From: Insolitispirillum peregrinum
GTDB lineage: Bacteria; Pseudomonadota; Alphaproteobacteria; Rhodospirillales; Rhodospirillaceae
Assembly (NCBI RefSeq): GCF_042665255.1
Contig: NZ_JBHTCD010000014.1
Reading direction: 5' to 3' (one strand)
DNA: 64,000 nt
Below are positions 52,859 through 61,633 of this stretch, piece after piece. The notes below the pieces were generated by a model, which saw nothing but the letters and a program-made list of their open reading frames with translations, ran no database searches and was not told where the DNA came from. How positions within the stretch are numbered: position 1 is the stretch's first letter; every line of letters starts with the position of its first letter. The position numbers were made by a program, and so were the translations under genes.

Positions 52859-52960
52859 AGCATTGTGCGAAAAGTGGGAACCGGTTTTCGCAAAAACAAT
52901 GCAATAGAACAGAAGGTTAGACCAGCGTGCCTGCGTCCGGTTTAACGCACGCTGCTCTAG
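52856..52960 (+). repeat. Composite TAGAGCA...TGCTCTAG intergenic palindrome
   Basis: The 105-base element opens TAGAGCATTGTGCGAAAA and closes CTGCTCTAG. The first half has arms GCATTGT/ACAATGC and GCGAAAA/TTTTCGC, a motif I know as common in alphaproteobacterial intergenic DNA. The second half has AGCGTGC/GCACGCT. It lies between the ATPase and the HpaB-type gene, and its first three bases are the ATPase stop codon. Confidence 0.8.
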
Positions 52961-52977
52961 GCAGAAGGGGGCTGGCG

Positions 52978-54465
52978 ATGATCCGCACCGGAGAACAGTA
53001 CCGCGAATCGATCCGCGATGGCCGCGAGGTGTCGATCAATGGCGAGGTGGTGCGCGATGTTCCCTCACACCCGATGTTCAAGCCGCTGGTCGATATCCGC
53101 GCCCGTATTTATGACATGCAGCATGATCCGGCCCATGCCCACCTGATGACCTATCAGGAAGGCGACGAAACCAGCGCCATCGCCAACCGGCTGCCGCTGG
53201 TGCAGGCCGACTGGTGGGACAAGCGGCGGGCCACCGATGCCATTCTGGATACCGTCGGCGGGGTGGTGACGCGGGTCGGCGATGAAACGGTTGGCGAGAT
53301 GTGGTCGCTGTTCGACGGGCAGGACATCCTGAACGATGTCGACCCCCAGTTCGCCCGCAACATTCGTGACCACATTCATCATGTCCTGCACCGCGACCCG
53401 TTCCATGTGTCGGCCAATACCGACCCCAAGGGCGACCGCTCGCGGCCTCCGTATGAGCAGGACCCGGACATGCTGTTGCATGTGGTGCGGGAAACCGATG
53501 CCGGGCTGGTGGTGCGCGGGGCAAAGTATGAAACGGCGGCGGCCTATGCCAATCAGGCCTTTACCAAGCCGACCATTGCCGACTGGGGCGATGCCGCCTG
53601 TTCCGATTACGCGCTGGGCTTTATCTGTGACCTGTCTTCCCCCGGCCTGAAATTCCTCTGCCGTACCGGCTTTGCCGGTCGGGGAGCGCCCGAGGATTAT
53701 CCGCTGTCCAGCCGCTTTGACGAGATCGAGTCGCTGGTGGTGTTCGATGACGTGCTGGTGCCGTGGGAAAACGTGCTGTTTTACCGCCATACCCGGGCGG
53801 CGCAGTTCATCCGCGCCACCTTGCACCGCTATTCGGCCTTTGCCTTTGTGCAGCGGTTGCTGAAGCAGGCCGACCTGCTGATCGGAACCGCGCTGCTGAG
53901 CGTGCGCCAGACCGGGCTGGAGGGGCGCAGCGCCGTGCAGGAAAAGCTGGCGCAACTGGCCGTCTACCGCGAAGGCATCCACGCCCATCTGACCGCTGCC
54001 ATCACCCTGGGGGAACGCAGTCCGGCGGGCCTGCTGATGCCCAATCAGTCGTTACTGTATGCCGGGCGGGTGCTGGCCTGCGGGCAATTGCCGCAGATGA
54101 TGCACCTCGCCCGTGAACTGTGTGGCGGACAGGTGTGCCTGACCCCCGACGCGGCGGCGTTCCGCGATCCGGTCAGCGGGCCGTGGCTGCAAAAGTTCTA
54201 TGCCACTGTGGCGGCTGATGCCGACGGGACCGGGGCCGAGAATCGCCGCCGTTTGCTGGCGCTGGCCCGTGACCTGCTCAATTCCGATTACGCCGGGCAC
54301 CGGTTGAGTTTTGCGCTGTTTGCCCAGTCTCCGCCGTTTGCCCATCTGGCGGCGGTCTATCGCAGCTTTGACTGGGATGGCCCGCTGGCCTTTGTCCGGC
54401 AGGCGGCGGGCCTTGCTTCCCCCTCTCCCTCTGACGAGGGATCATCCGTATCAGGAGATCACTGA
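52978..54465 (+). CDS. 4-hydroxyphenylacetate 3-monooxygenase (HpaB)-family flavin-dependent oxygenase
   Basis: I start at the ATG at 52978, giving 495 residues, the HpaB length; an earlier ATG at 52927 lies inside the repeat. Family blocks are MIRTGEQYRESIRDGREVSI, LHVVRETDAGLVVRGAKYET, FDEIESLVVFDDVLVPWENV and an ARELCGGQVCLTPDAAAF region. Members hydroxylate phenols or heteroaromatic or pyrrole rings using reduced FAD from a separate reductase; none is adjacent. The same fold also includes a 4-hydroxybutyryl-CoA dehydratase group, but its Fe-S ligand pattern is not evident. It is followed by RidA after 3 bases, suggesting that its product yields a reactive imine. Confidence 0.85.
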   Translation: MIRTGEQYRESIRDGREVSINGEVVRDVPSHPMFKPLVDIRARIYDMQHDPAHAHLMTYQEGDETSAIANRLPLVQADWWDKRRATDAILDTVGGVVTRVGDETVGEMWSLFDGQDILNDVDPQFARNIRDHIHHVLHRDPFHVSANTDPKGDRSRPPYEQDPDMLLHVVRETDAGLVVRGAKYETAAAYANQAFTKPTIADWGDAACSDYALGFICDLSSPGLKFLCRTGFAGRGAPEDYPLSSRFDEIESLVVFDDVLVPWENVLFYRHTRAAQFIRATLHRYSAFAFVQRLLKQADLLIGTALLSVRQTGLEGRSAVQEKLAQLAVYREGIHAHLTAAITLGERSPAGLLMPNQSLLYAGRVLACGQLPQMMHLARELCGGQVCLTPDAAAFRDPVSGPWLQKFYATVAADADGTGAENRRRLLALARDLLNSDYAGHRLSFALFAQSPPFAHLAAVYRSFDWDGPLAFVRQAAGLASPSPSDEGSSVSGDH

Positions 54466-54468
54466 ATC

Positions 54469-54882
54469 ATGCGTCATACCCGCATCCGTATGTTCAACAC
54501 CCGCGACACCTATCCGAACCAGAAGCTGGACAATGACCTGTGTCAGACGGTGGTTGCCAAGGGCAGCATGGTGTTCGTGCGCGGGCAGATCGGCCAAAAC
54601 CTCGATACCTCGGAAAGCGTGGCGATCGGCGATGCTGCCGGGCAGGCCGAACAGGCGATGCACAACATCCAGATGCTGCTGGCCGAGGCCGGGGCCGAGC
54701 TGGAAGACATCTGCAAGATCACCATCTATCTGACCGACCCGCGTTACCGCGAAGATGTCTATTGCACCGTTGGCCGCTGGCTGAAGGGTGTGTTCCCGGT
54801 GTCTACCGGGCTGGTGGTGTCGGCGCTGGCCCGCCCGGAATGGCTGGTGGAAATCGACGTCATTGCGGTGATCCCGGAATAA
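54469..54882 (+). CDS. RidA/YjgF-family protein
   Basis: The 137-residue protein has the family pattern AKGSMVFVRGQIGQNLDT, EQAMHNIQMLLAEAGAELED and CKITIYLTDPRYRED. RidA proteins hydrolyse enamine/imine intermediates; several homologues in catabolic operons act on pathway-specific aminoacrylates. The usual Arg of the C-terminal RPEWLVEID segment is present (ALARPEWLVEIDVIAV), consistent with an active member. It lies 3 bases after the HpaB-type gene and 20 bases before DUF1028. Confidence 0.88.
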   Translation: MRHTRIRMFNTRDTYPNQKLDNDLCQTVVAKGSMVFVRGQIGQNLDTSESVAIGDAAGQAEQAMHNIQMLLAEAGAELEDICKITIYLTDPRYREDVYCTVGRWLKGVFPVSTGLVVSALARPEWLVEIDVIAVIPE

Positions 54883-54902
54883 CGCGCAAGGGAGGAAAGA
54901 TC

Positions 54903-55583
54903 ATGACCTTTTCCGTTCTGGGCCGGTGTGGACGTACCGGCCAGATGGGGATGGCGATTTCATCGTCTTCCCCGGCGGTGGCGGCCCGCTGTGCGTGGGC
55001 CGAGGCCGGAGTCGGGGTGGTGGCAACGCAGAACATCACCGATCCCGCACTGGGGGCCAAAGGACTGGCGGCGATGGCGGGTGGTGCCGATGCCGGGCAG
55101 GCGTTGGCGCAACTGGTTGCCAGCGCGCCGTTCATCGACTATCGCCAACTGTTGTTGCTGGATGCAACCGGCCAGACGGCGCAGTTCTCCGGCACGCAGA
55201 CGTTGGGAACGCACGCGGTGGCCGAAGGCGAGCAGGTGATCTGCGGCGGCAACATGCTGGCCAGTCCGATGGTTCCGGCGGCGATGGTGGCGGCGTTCGA
55301 GGCCGACCCGGACCTGCTGCTGCCGGAGCGTTTGCTGCGGGCGCTGGAGGCCGGACTGGCGGCGGGCGGCGAGGCCGGGCCGGTGCATTCCGCCGGGCTG
55401 TTGGTGGTGGATCAGGATTGCTGGCCGCTGGTCGAGCTGCGGGTGGACTGGCAGGATGACGCCCCGCTGGCTGCTGTGCGCAAAGCATGGCAGATTTATC
55501 AGCCACAAATGACTGACTATGTGATGCGGGCCAAAGACCCTCGTCAGGCTCCCGGCTATGGCGTACCGGGGGATGACAGATGA
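54903..55583 (+). CDS. DUF1028-domain protein (Ntn-hydrolase-like)
   Basis: The 226-residue protein starts MTFSVLGRCGRTGQMGMAIS, followed by AGVGVVATQNITDPALGAKG and LLLLDATGQTAQFSGTQTLG, the DUF1028 pattern. The family has an Ntn-hydrolase-like fold and is found near, or fused to, amidohydrolase and RidA-type genes; its reaction has not been settled to my knowledge. Placement directly after RidA suggests it works on the same intermediate. It overlaps the LysR start by 11 bases. Confidence 0.82.
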   Translation: MTFSVLGRCGRTGQMGMAISSSSPAVAARCAWAEAGVGVVATQNITDPALGAKGLAAMAGGADAGQALAQLVASAPFIDYRQLLLLDATGQTAQFSGTQTLGTHAVAEGEQVICGGNMLASPMVPAAMVAAFEADPDLLLPERLLRALEAGLAAGGEAGPVHSAGLLVVDQDCWPLVELRVDWQDDAPLAAVRKAWQIYQPQMTDYVMRAKDPRQAPGYGVPGDDR

Positions 55584-56535
55584 AAGACGGGCGATGCGGT
55601 TTACCTTTCGACAACTGGAATACTTCGTTGCCGCTGGGGAAACCGGCAGCATCACCCTGGCCGCCGAGCGGATCAACATTTCCCAGCCGTCGATTTCCTC
55701 GGCGATTTCACAGCTGGAGGCCGAACTGGGCGTCCAGCTGTTTGTCCGTCACCATGCACAAGGGCTGTCGCTGACCCCGGCGGGCAAGCGGCTGCTGCGC
55801 GAGGCCAAAGAGCTGCTGTCGCAGGCGCTGAACCTCTATGACAGCGTGTCGGACGTGACGGCGGAAATTCGCGGGACACTGTCGGTGGGCTGCATGGTGA
55901 CCATGGCCCCGATGGTGATGCCCGAGCTGTGCTATTCCTTTTGCGCCTCGTTCCCGCGCACCAGTATCAGCCAGACCGTTGCCAGTCAGGAAGCGCTGAT
56001 CGAAGGCTTGCGGCGGGCGGAGATTGATCTGGCCCTGCTGTATGACCTCGACATTCCCAAGGATATCGAGTTCGAACCGCTGGTCAGCCTGCCGCCCTAT
56101 GTGCAGTTGTCCGAAACCCATCCGCTGGCCAACCACAGCCGTCTGGGCCTGAGCGATCTGGTCGGGGAACCGTTGATCCTGCTCGATCTGCCGCTCAGTC
56201 GGGAATATTTCCTGCAACTGTTCGCCAGCCAAAATCTGACGCCGTGCATCGGCGCGCGCACGCCTTACCCGGATATGCTGCGCACGATGGTCGCCAACGG
56301 CCACGGCTATGGGCTGGCCAACGTCCGCCCGAAAGCCGATCTGGCACTGGACGGGCGGCGGCTGGTGCGGGTGCCGCTGGCCGGGTCGTTGCGGCCGATG
56401 CGCATCTGTGTGGCGACCTTTGGCAGCCTGCGCCCCAGCAGGCTGGCGCAGGCGTTCGAGAACCACTGCAAGACCTTCATCTCGGATGGCTATATTCCGG
56501 GGATGGTGCCGCCCCGGATGGACACCCGCGCCTGA
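55573..56535 (+). CDS. LysR-family transcriptional regulator of the catabolic locus
   Basis: The ATG at 55573 gives 320 residues and overlaps the DUF1028 stop; MRFTFRQLEYF at 55594 is an alternative start. The HTH is RQLEYFVAAGETGSITLAAE with INISQPSISSAISQLEAELG. The effector domain contains SVGCMVTMAPMVMPELCYSF. Being the last gene of the operon, it would be made together with the pathway and may act at the 47532-47805 control region on both divergent units. Confidence 0.87.
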   Translation: MTDERRAMRFTFRQLEYFVAAGETGSITLAAERINISQPSISSAISQLEAELGVQLFVRHHAQGLSLTPAGKRLLREAKELLSQALNLYDSVSDVTAEIRGTLSVGCMVTMAPMVMPELCYSFCASFPRTSISQTVASQEALIEGLRRAEIDLALLYDLDIPKDIEFEPLVSLPPYVQLSETHPLANHSRLGLSDLVGEPLILLDLPLSREYFLQLFASQNLTPCIGARTPYPDMLRTMVANGHGYGLANVRPKADLALDGRRLVRVPLAGSLRPMRICVATFGSLRPSRLAQAFENHCKTFISDGYIPGMVPPRMDTRA

Positions 56536-56568
56536 GGGCGGAAGGCTGCTTGTTATCGTATGCCGTGA

Positions 56569-57390
56569 TCATCCACACGATGGCACCGCTTTCAGCATCT
56601 CGCTCCAGCGTCCGGTCCACCCGCTTTCATGGGTGGCCCTAGGCACAGAGAGCCAATGCACGCAGGCCGAGCCGGTGGCTTCCGTGAAGCGCTGCGCGAT
56701 GGACGGAGGAACAATGCGGTCATCAGCACCGCTATAGTGAATTTGCGGAATTTTTGCCACTTGTCGCGCCACATCAATAGCGTTGAGCGACCCGGTCAAC
56801 GGTGACACCCCGGCCAGCCGGTTGACTTCGGCATGATCGAGATTGCCTGCCACGGTACGAATGCTGGCGATGTCCTGGCGCCGCGCTGCGACCAGCACGG
56901 CGATTGCCCCCCCACCGGAATATCCGACAAGGTTGATCTTTTGCCCGGGCACCTGCGCTGCCACCTGATCCACAGCCTGATTCATGGCCGAAACCACTTC
57001 CGGGGCGAAACGTTTTCCTGTCCAGTAGGCCGGGCCGCAGGACGGGTTTTTAGAGCGGTCGGTATACTGACAGGGGCGGGCCAGATAGACCACATTGGCC
57101 GCTGGATCACGGGCTGCCAGAGCCAGCCCCTGAGCATCCTTGGGGGTTGGATCCCGTGATACCTCGGTGCGGGAAGCCCACGCCAGCCCGTCTCCTTCGA
57201 TATAGATGGTGACGGGCTGTGCCCGGTTGGTAATTCGTGCAAAGGTCGTCAGCATGAATGGGTCTGTTTTCATCAGCATGCGACTCATCCCGGCTGGTTT
57301 GGCCAGCGCGTCGGCGTTGGCGTCGCGGTCGATAGCGGCACATCCGGCAAGAAACGGCAGGGCCAGCAGGCCGATGAGGACTGTCCGCAT
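56569..57390 (-). CDS. Lipoprotein with alpha/beta-hydrolase fold
   Basis: The 273-residue protein has a lipoprotein signal (LIGLLALPFLAGC, Cys17 lipidated) and an alpha/beta-hydrolase core with nucleophile elbow INLVGYSGGGAIAVLVAARR, an Asp in IHYSGADDRIVPP and a His in PRATHESGW, completing a Ser-Asp-His triad. YIEGDGLAWASRTEV is the oxyanion-side strand. It starts 2 bases after the stop of the first autotransporter, so it is almost certainly co-transcribed and coupled to it. A surface or periplasmic esterase acting on, or together with, the autotransporters is possible; the substrate is unknown. Confidence 0.82.
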   Translation of the reverse strand: MRTVLIGLLALPFLAGCAAIDRDANADALAKPAGMSRMLMKTDPFMLTTFARITNRAQPVTIYIEGDGLAWASRTEVSRDPTPKDAQGLALAARDPAANVVYLARPCQYTDRSKNPSCGPAYWTGKRFAPEVVSAMNQAVDQVAAQVPGQKINLVGYSGGGAIAVLVAARRQDIASIRTVAGNLDHAEVNRLAGVSPLTGSLNAIDVARQVAKIPQIHYSGADDRIVPPSIAQRFTEATGSACVHWLSVPRATHESGWTGRWSEMLKAVPSCG

Positions 57391-57392
57391 GA

Positions 57393-58589
57393 TCAGAACT
57401 CGGTGCGCAGTTGCAGGGAAGCGGAGTGGCTGACGTACTTGTCGGCCAGGTCGGCATCGTACTTGGCGCTGACGGTGGTGTTGCGGACGCTGGCGACGTC
57501 GAGGCCCACACCGATGTTGAAATGTTCGGTGGCAATGTCGCTGCCGGGGGTGGTGAAGCTGGAGCCGCCCGCCACGTAGGCCGAAGTCTGGTCCTGGCTG
57601 GACGTGTTGAACTCGTGGTGCCAGACGGCGCGGGCGTTGGGGCTGATTTCCCAGTTGCCGATGGTGGCAACCCTGGCCGATACCTTGGCTCCGAGGCCCG
57701 AGCGGATCGAGTCGGTGGAGGACGAGCCAACCTGCAGCGCCGCCGAGCCGCCGCTTTCGCCATAGCTGTCCTGCTTCAGGGTGTTGTAGGCCAGCGAGAC
57801 GAGCGGTGTAACCACGGCCTGGCCGAGCGCCAGCGGTACGCCTGCTTCCGCTCTGGCGCCAATTTGCTGGCCGTCGTAACTGGCCTTCAGGGTCTGGCTG
57901 GGTGCCCCGGTGATGGCGACATGGCGGGTGGCGTCGTATTTGTGGAGACCATAGGTCAGGGCACCATCCGCGTACCAGCCATTGCCGGAATAGGTGCCGT
58001 ACAGACTGGCGATGTAGGAATCGATGTCCTGACCGCTGCCGGTGCGGTCGCCGGTGGAATCAACGCCGGTATTGGCGTAGGCAAAGGACAGGCCGACCCG
58101 CACCGGGGCGATGACCTTGAAATCGGCGCCAAAGGCCAGACCATAGGTGTCAGCGTCGTAACCGGCAATGCTGTTGCGCTCGCCCTGACGGGCGGTCGAG
58201 CCAAAGCCTTGCCCCCAGACGCCCAGCCCCTTCAGCGTTTCCCCTGATGAGATGCCGGTACCGGACGATGCCACCCGCACCGCGTCGGTACGGACCTGAA
58301 TGGTGGACAGCGCCTGGGTCACCGCCCCCATCGACGCCTGCGCGGTGTTGCCGGTGGTCTCGGGCCGCAGCTGGGCCCCGGCCTTCTTGATGTCGGCATC
58401 ACTGGTCAGGTTGTTGACCGCCTGCGACAACGCCTGCAACCCGGGATCGCTGCCGGAGTAGGTCGCAAGGGCACGCACGCCAGCGCCGTTGGTGCCAGAG
58501 GCTGAACCGGCGGCGTTCTGGTTGGTGGCGGTGATGATGATGTTGGTGTAACCGTTGCCGTAGGAGATGCCGTCGCTGTCGGTTTGGCC
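57393..58589 (-). repeat. 1,197-bp direct repeat, copy A (autotransporter C-terminus)
   Basis: This segment aligns without gaps to 60437-61633 (constant offset 3044). It covers the last 398 codons and the stop of the first autotransporter. I count about 15 amino-acid differences. Confidence 0.9.
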
Positions 58590-60398
58590 GCTACCGGTCA
58601 CCTGACTCACGGCCCAGTGATAGCCACCGGAATTTACGACAGAAGGCAATCCATCTGCGATGCGGCCATTGGTGTCTTGCCAAATGATAAATTTTTGTCC
58701 AGAGGAGGCCGTTCCAATGACCGTCGGGGAAATGGATACTACCGAGAGTCCAAGCGTTGGATCATTATCCGCATCACCAAACGATGAAATCCAATATCCA
58801 TGCTGACCTGTGTTCCGGTTGATGGTGGTCTTGACATGGAAAGTACCGATTTGCATGGCATCGGATGCCCCTAATGTGTCGTAGGAGTAAGCGCGAAGCG
58901 TGTGGGTCCCCAAATCAACAGCCGAGCCGTTCGTCCAATTCCAATTCACCGTATGGATAGCCGCGTCATCAGCGAGGGCGAGGGTCGAACCATTGGCGAA
59001 GGCGAGACTATGGATCGGGGTGTTGGTGGTTCCAATATTACCGGAGAGTGTCGCCGTACCGGCCCCGGAGTTACCAATGACAACATTGCCATTGTTCGCC
59101 GACACCGTGATGACGTTGCCGGTCAAGGTACTGCCTTTCTCAAGGTTCAGTAAGTGGTCGCTGTTTGCTACTACTCCCAGTACCACGTTGCCGGTGATGG
59201 TGCCATGGTTGGTGATGGTGCTTTCAGCGATGGAGTCGCTGAGGTTGATCGCCGTGCCACCGGAATTGCTGATCGAGCCACCGGCACGATTGATCAGGTT
59301 GGTAATGGCCCCGCCACTGGCGGCACGAATCGCATCCCCTCCACTGGCTCCACCGCCATTGATGGTGCCGTAATTGTCCATGGTCGAGACGGTGCCGGTC
59401 CTGACGTAAACACCACCACCATTGGAGCCGTTGGCATCAGCTGTACCGCCGTTGCCGCCAGCACCACCCATGCCACCGCTACCGCCGGAAACGGTGCCGT
59501 GATTGGTGATCTGAATGTCGGCTCCGCCGTTTTGGAGGTATATCCCGTTGCCGCCATAGCCACCTTCACCGCCATTGGCGTCGACGCCTCCTGTACCACC
59601 ATTACCGCCGTTTCCGCCTGTTACCGTAGTACCAGCTCCAATGTTAACGATCACGTTATCAGCAGAAGAAGTATGATTTCCTATGCCGATGCCTGCAGAC
59701 CCTTCGCCGCCCTTTGTGCCATCAGTGCCTGTACCGGTGCTGTCGCCTCCGACACCACCATTGCCCCCAACAATTGCAGCGAAGTTGCTGGTGGTGAGCG
59801 AACTGTTACTGGATAATAGTCCGACGCCAAAGCCCCCTGGTTGGCCATGTCGGCCTGTCAGACCACTGCCCCCATTGCCCCCCGTTCCACCGATGACATG
59901 CGCAAAGCCGGAAAGAGTGACGGACGTTCCCGCACCAACAGAGGCGTCGTCACCATAATTCCCGACGGTGATGCCGTTTGCCCCCGTGGAGCCATTACCT
60001 CCCGTACCCTCGGTGCTTGAGCCGCCGGAGCCACCAGCACCACCAATGGCGCTGCTGGAGCCTGTAAGCACGACACTGGAATTATCCCCCGAGAAGTGGA
60101 TCCCATCGCCGCCGATAACGCCCCATCCGCCCTCAGAATCTCCCGAAGAATTACCCCCATTGCCGCCATTGCCGCCGATGTAGGTTCCAGTGGTGTCTGA
60201 TAAGGTTGCGTTGCCGATGGAGGATGTTCCTTCGGTTGGGGCATAGCCATCTTCAATGCCCCAAGTTCCCATCACGCCACTGGTTCCACTAATCCCGTTT
60301 GCTCCTTGATATGTCTCTGCCCACGCCCCCCCAACTCCCATCATCAGAATCGCCAGATGTGAGGTTCCGGCCAGCAGGAAACGGGTTGTTTTACGCAT
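57393..60398 (-). CDS. Autotransporter (type Va) with glycine/asparagine-rich passenger
   Basis: The 1001-residue protein begins with signal peptide FLLAGTSHLAILMMGVGGAWA. The passenger contains repeated GGNGGNGG-type blocks spaced through the first 350 residues (IGGNGGNGGNSSGDS, IGGTGGNGGSGLTG, VTGGNGGNGGTGGVDANGGE, SGGSGGMGGAGGNGG), each between beta-helix-like strands. Residues 603-1001 contain a linker and the autotransporter beta-barrel (GLGVWGQGFGSTARQGERN, GADFKVIAPVRVGLSFAYAN) ending in LQLRTEF with terminal Phe. The barrel is nearly identical to that of the next gene upstream. It should be surface-exposed, for adhesion or aggregation. No RGD or protease motif was seen. Confidence 0.9.
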   Translation of the reverse strand: MRKTTRFLLAGTSHLAILMMGVGGAWAETYQGANGISGTSGVMGTWGIEDGYAPTEGTSSIGNATLSDTTGTYIGGNGGNGGNSSGDSEGGWGVIGGDGIHFSGDNSSVVLTGSSSAIGGAGGSGGSSTEGTGGNGSTGANGITVGNYGDDASVGAGTSVTLSGFAHVIGGTGGNGGSGLTGRHGQPGGFGVGLLSSNSSLTTSNFAAIVGGNGGVGGDSTGTGTDGTKGGEGSAGIGIGNHTSSADNVIVNIGAGTTVTGGNGGNGGTGGVDANGGEGGYGGNGIYLQNGGADIQITNHGTVSGGSGGMGGAGGNGGTADANGSNGGGVYVRTGTVSTMDNYGTINGGGASGGDAIRAASGGAITNLINRAGGSISNSGGTAINLSDSIAESTITNHGTITGNVVLGVVANSDHLLNLEKGSTLTGNVITVSANNGNVVIGNSGAGTATLSGNIGTTNTPIHSLAFANGSTLALADDAAIHTVNWNWTNGSAVDLGTHTLRAYSYDTLGASDAMQIGTFHVKTTINRNTGQHGYWISSFGDADNDPTLGLSVVSISPTVIGTASSGQKFIIWQDTNGRIADGLPSVVNSGGYHWAVSQVTGSGQTDSDGISYGNGYTNIIITATNQNAAGSASGTNGAGVRALATYSGSDPGLQALSQAVNNLTSDADIKKAGAQLRPETTGNTAQASMGAVTQALSTIQVRTDAVRVASSGTGISSGETLKGLGVWGQGFGSTARQGERNSIAGYDADTYGLAFGADFKVIAPVRVGLSFAYANTGVDSTGDRTGSGQDIDSYIASLYGTYSGNGWYADGALTYGLHKYDATRHVAITGAPSQTLKASYDGQQIGARAEAGVPLALGQAVVTPLVSLAYNTLKQDSYGESGGSAALQVGSSSTDSIRSGLGAKVSARVATIGNWEISPNARAVWHHEFNTSSQDQTSAYVAGGSSFTTPGSDIATEHFNIGVGLDVASVRNTTVSAKYDADLADKYVSHSASLQLRTEF

Positions 60399-60436
60399 AT
60401 TGCTTATCCCCCAGAAGATGACGAGGCCGGAACGGC

Positions 60437-61633
60437 TCAGAACTCGGTGCGCAGTTGCAGGGAAGCGGAGTGGCTGACGTACTTGTCGGCCAGGTCGGCG
60501 TCGTACTTGGCGCTGACGGTGGTGTTGCGGACGCTGGCGACGTCGAGGCCCACACCGATGTTGAAATGTTCGGTGGCAATGTTGCTGCCGGGAGTGGTGA
60601 AGCTGGAGCCGCCCGCCACGTAGGCCGAAGTCTGGTCCTGGCTGGAGGTGTTGAACTCGTGGTGCCAGACGGCGCGGGCGTTGGGGCTGATTTCCCAGTT
60701 GCCGATGGTGGCAACCCTGGCCGATACCTTGGCTCCGAGGCCCGAGCGGATGGAGTCGGTGGAGGACGAGCCAACCTGCAGCGCTGCCGAGCCGCCGGTT
60801 TCGCCATAGCTGTCCTGCTTCAGGGTGTTGTAGGCCAGCGAGGCGAGCGGTGTAACCACGGCCTGACCGACGGCCAGTGGTACGCCTGCCTCCACCCTGG
60901 CGCCGACCTGCTGGCCGTCGTAACTGGCCTTCAGGGTCTGGCTCGCCGCACCGGCGATGGCGACATGGCGGGTGGCGTCGTATTTGTGGATGCCATAGGT
61001 CAGGGCACCATCTGCATACCAGCCATTGCCGGAATAGGTGCCGTACAGACTGGCGATGTAGGAATCGATGTCCTGACCGCTGCCGGTGCGGTCGCCGGTG
61101 GAATCAACGCCGGTATTGGCGTAGGCAAAGGACAGGCCGACCCGCACCGGGTCGATGACCTTGAAATCAGCGCCAAAGGCCAGACCATAGGTATCGGCGT
61201 CATAGCCCGACACGTCGTTGCGCTCGCCCTGACGGGCGGTTGAGCCAAAGCCCTGACCCCAGACACCCAGCCCCTTCAGCGTTTCCCCTGATGAGATGCC
61301 GGTACCGGACGATGCCACCCGCACCGCGTCGGTACGGACCTGAATGGTGGACAGCGCCTGGGTCACCGCCCCCATCGACGCCTGCGCGGTGTTGCCGGTG
61401 GTCTCGGGCCGCAACTGGGCTCCGGCCTTCTTGATGTCGGCATCACTGGTCAGGTTGTTGACCGCCTGCGACAACGCCTGTAACCCGGGATCGCTGCCGG
61501 AGTAGGTCGCAAGGGCACGCACGCCAGCGCCGTTGGTGCCAGAGGCTGAACCGGCAGCATTTTGGCGGTCGGCGGTGATGATGATGTTGGTGTAACCGTT
61601 GCCGTAGGAGATGCCGTCGCTGTCGGTTTGGCC
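60437..61633 (-). repeat. 1,197-bp direct repeat, copy B (autotransporter C-terminus)
   Basis: Partner of 57393-58589. The identity ends sharply at both sides: on the left at the stop codon, on the right where the two passenger sequences diverge. Confidence 0.9.

Noticed and set aside
58900..60320. GGNGG-repeat DNA as a CRISPR-like or tandem repeat array
   Set aside because: The repeats are irregular in length and spacing and are explained by coding for glycine-rich protein modules.
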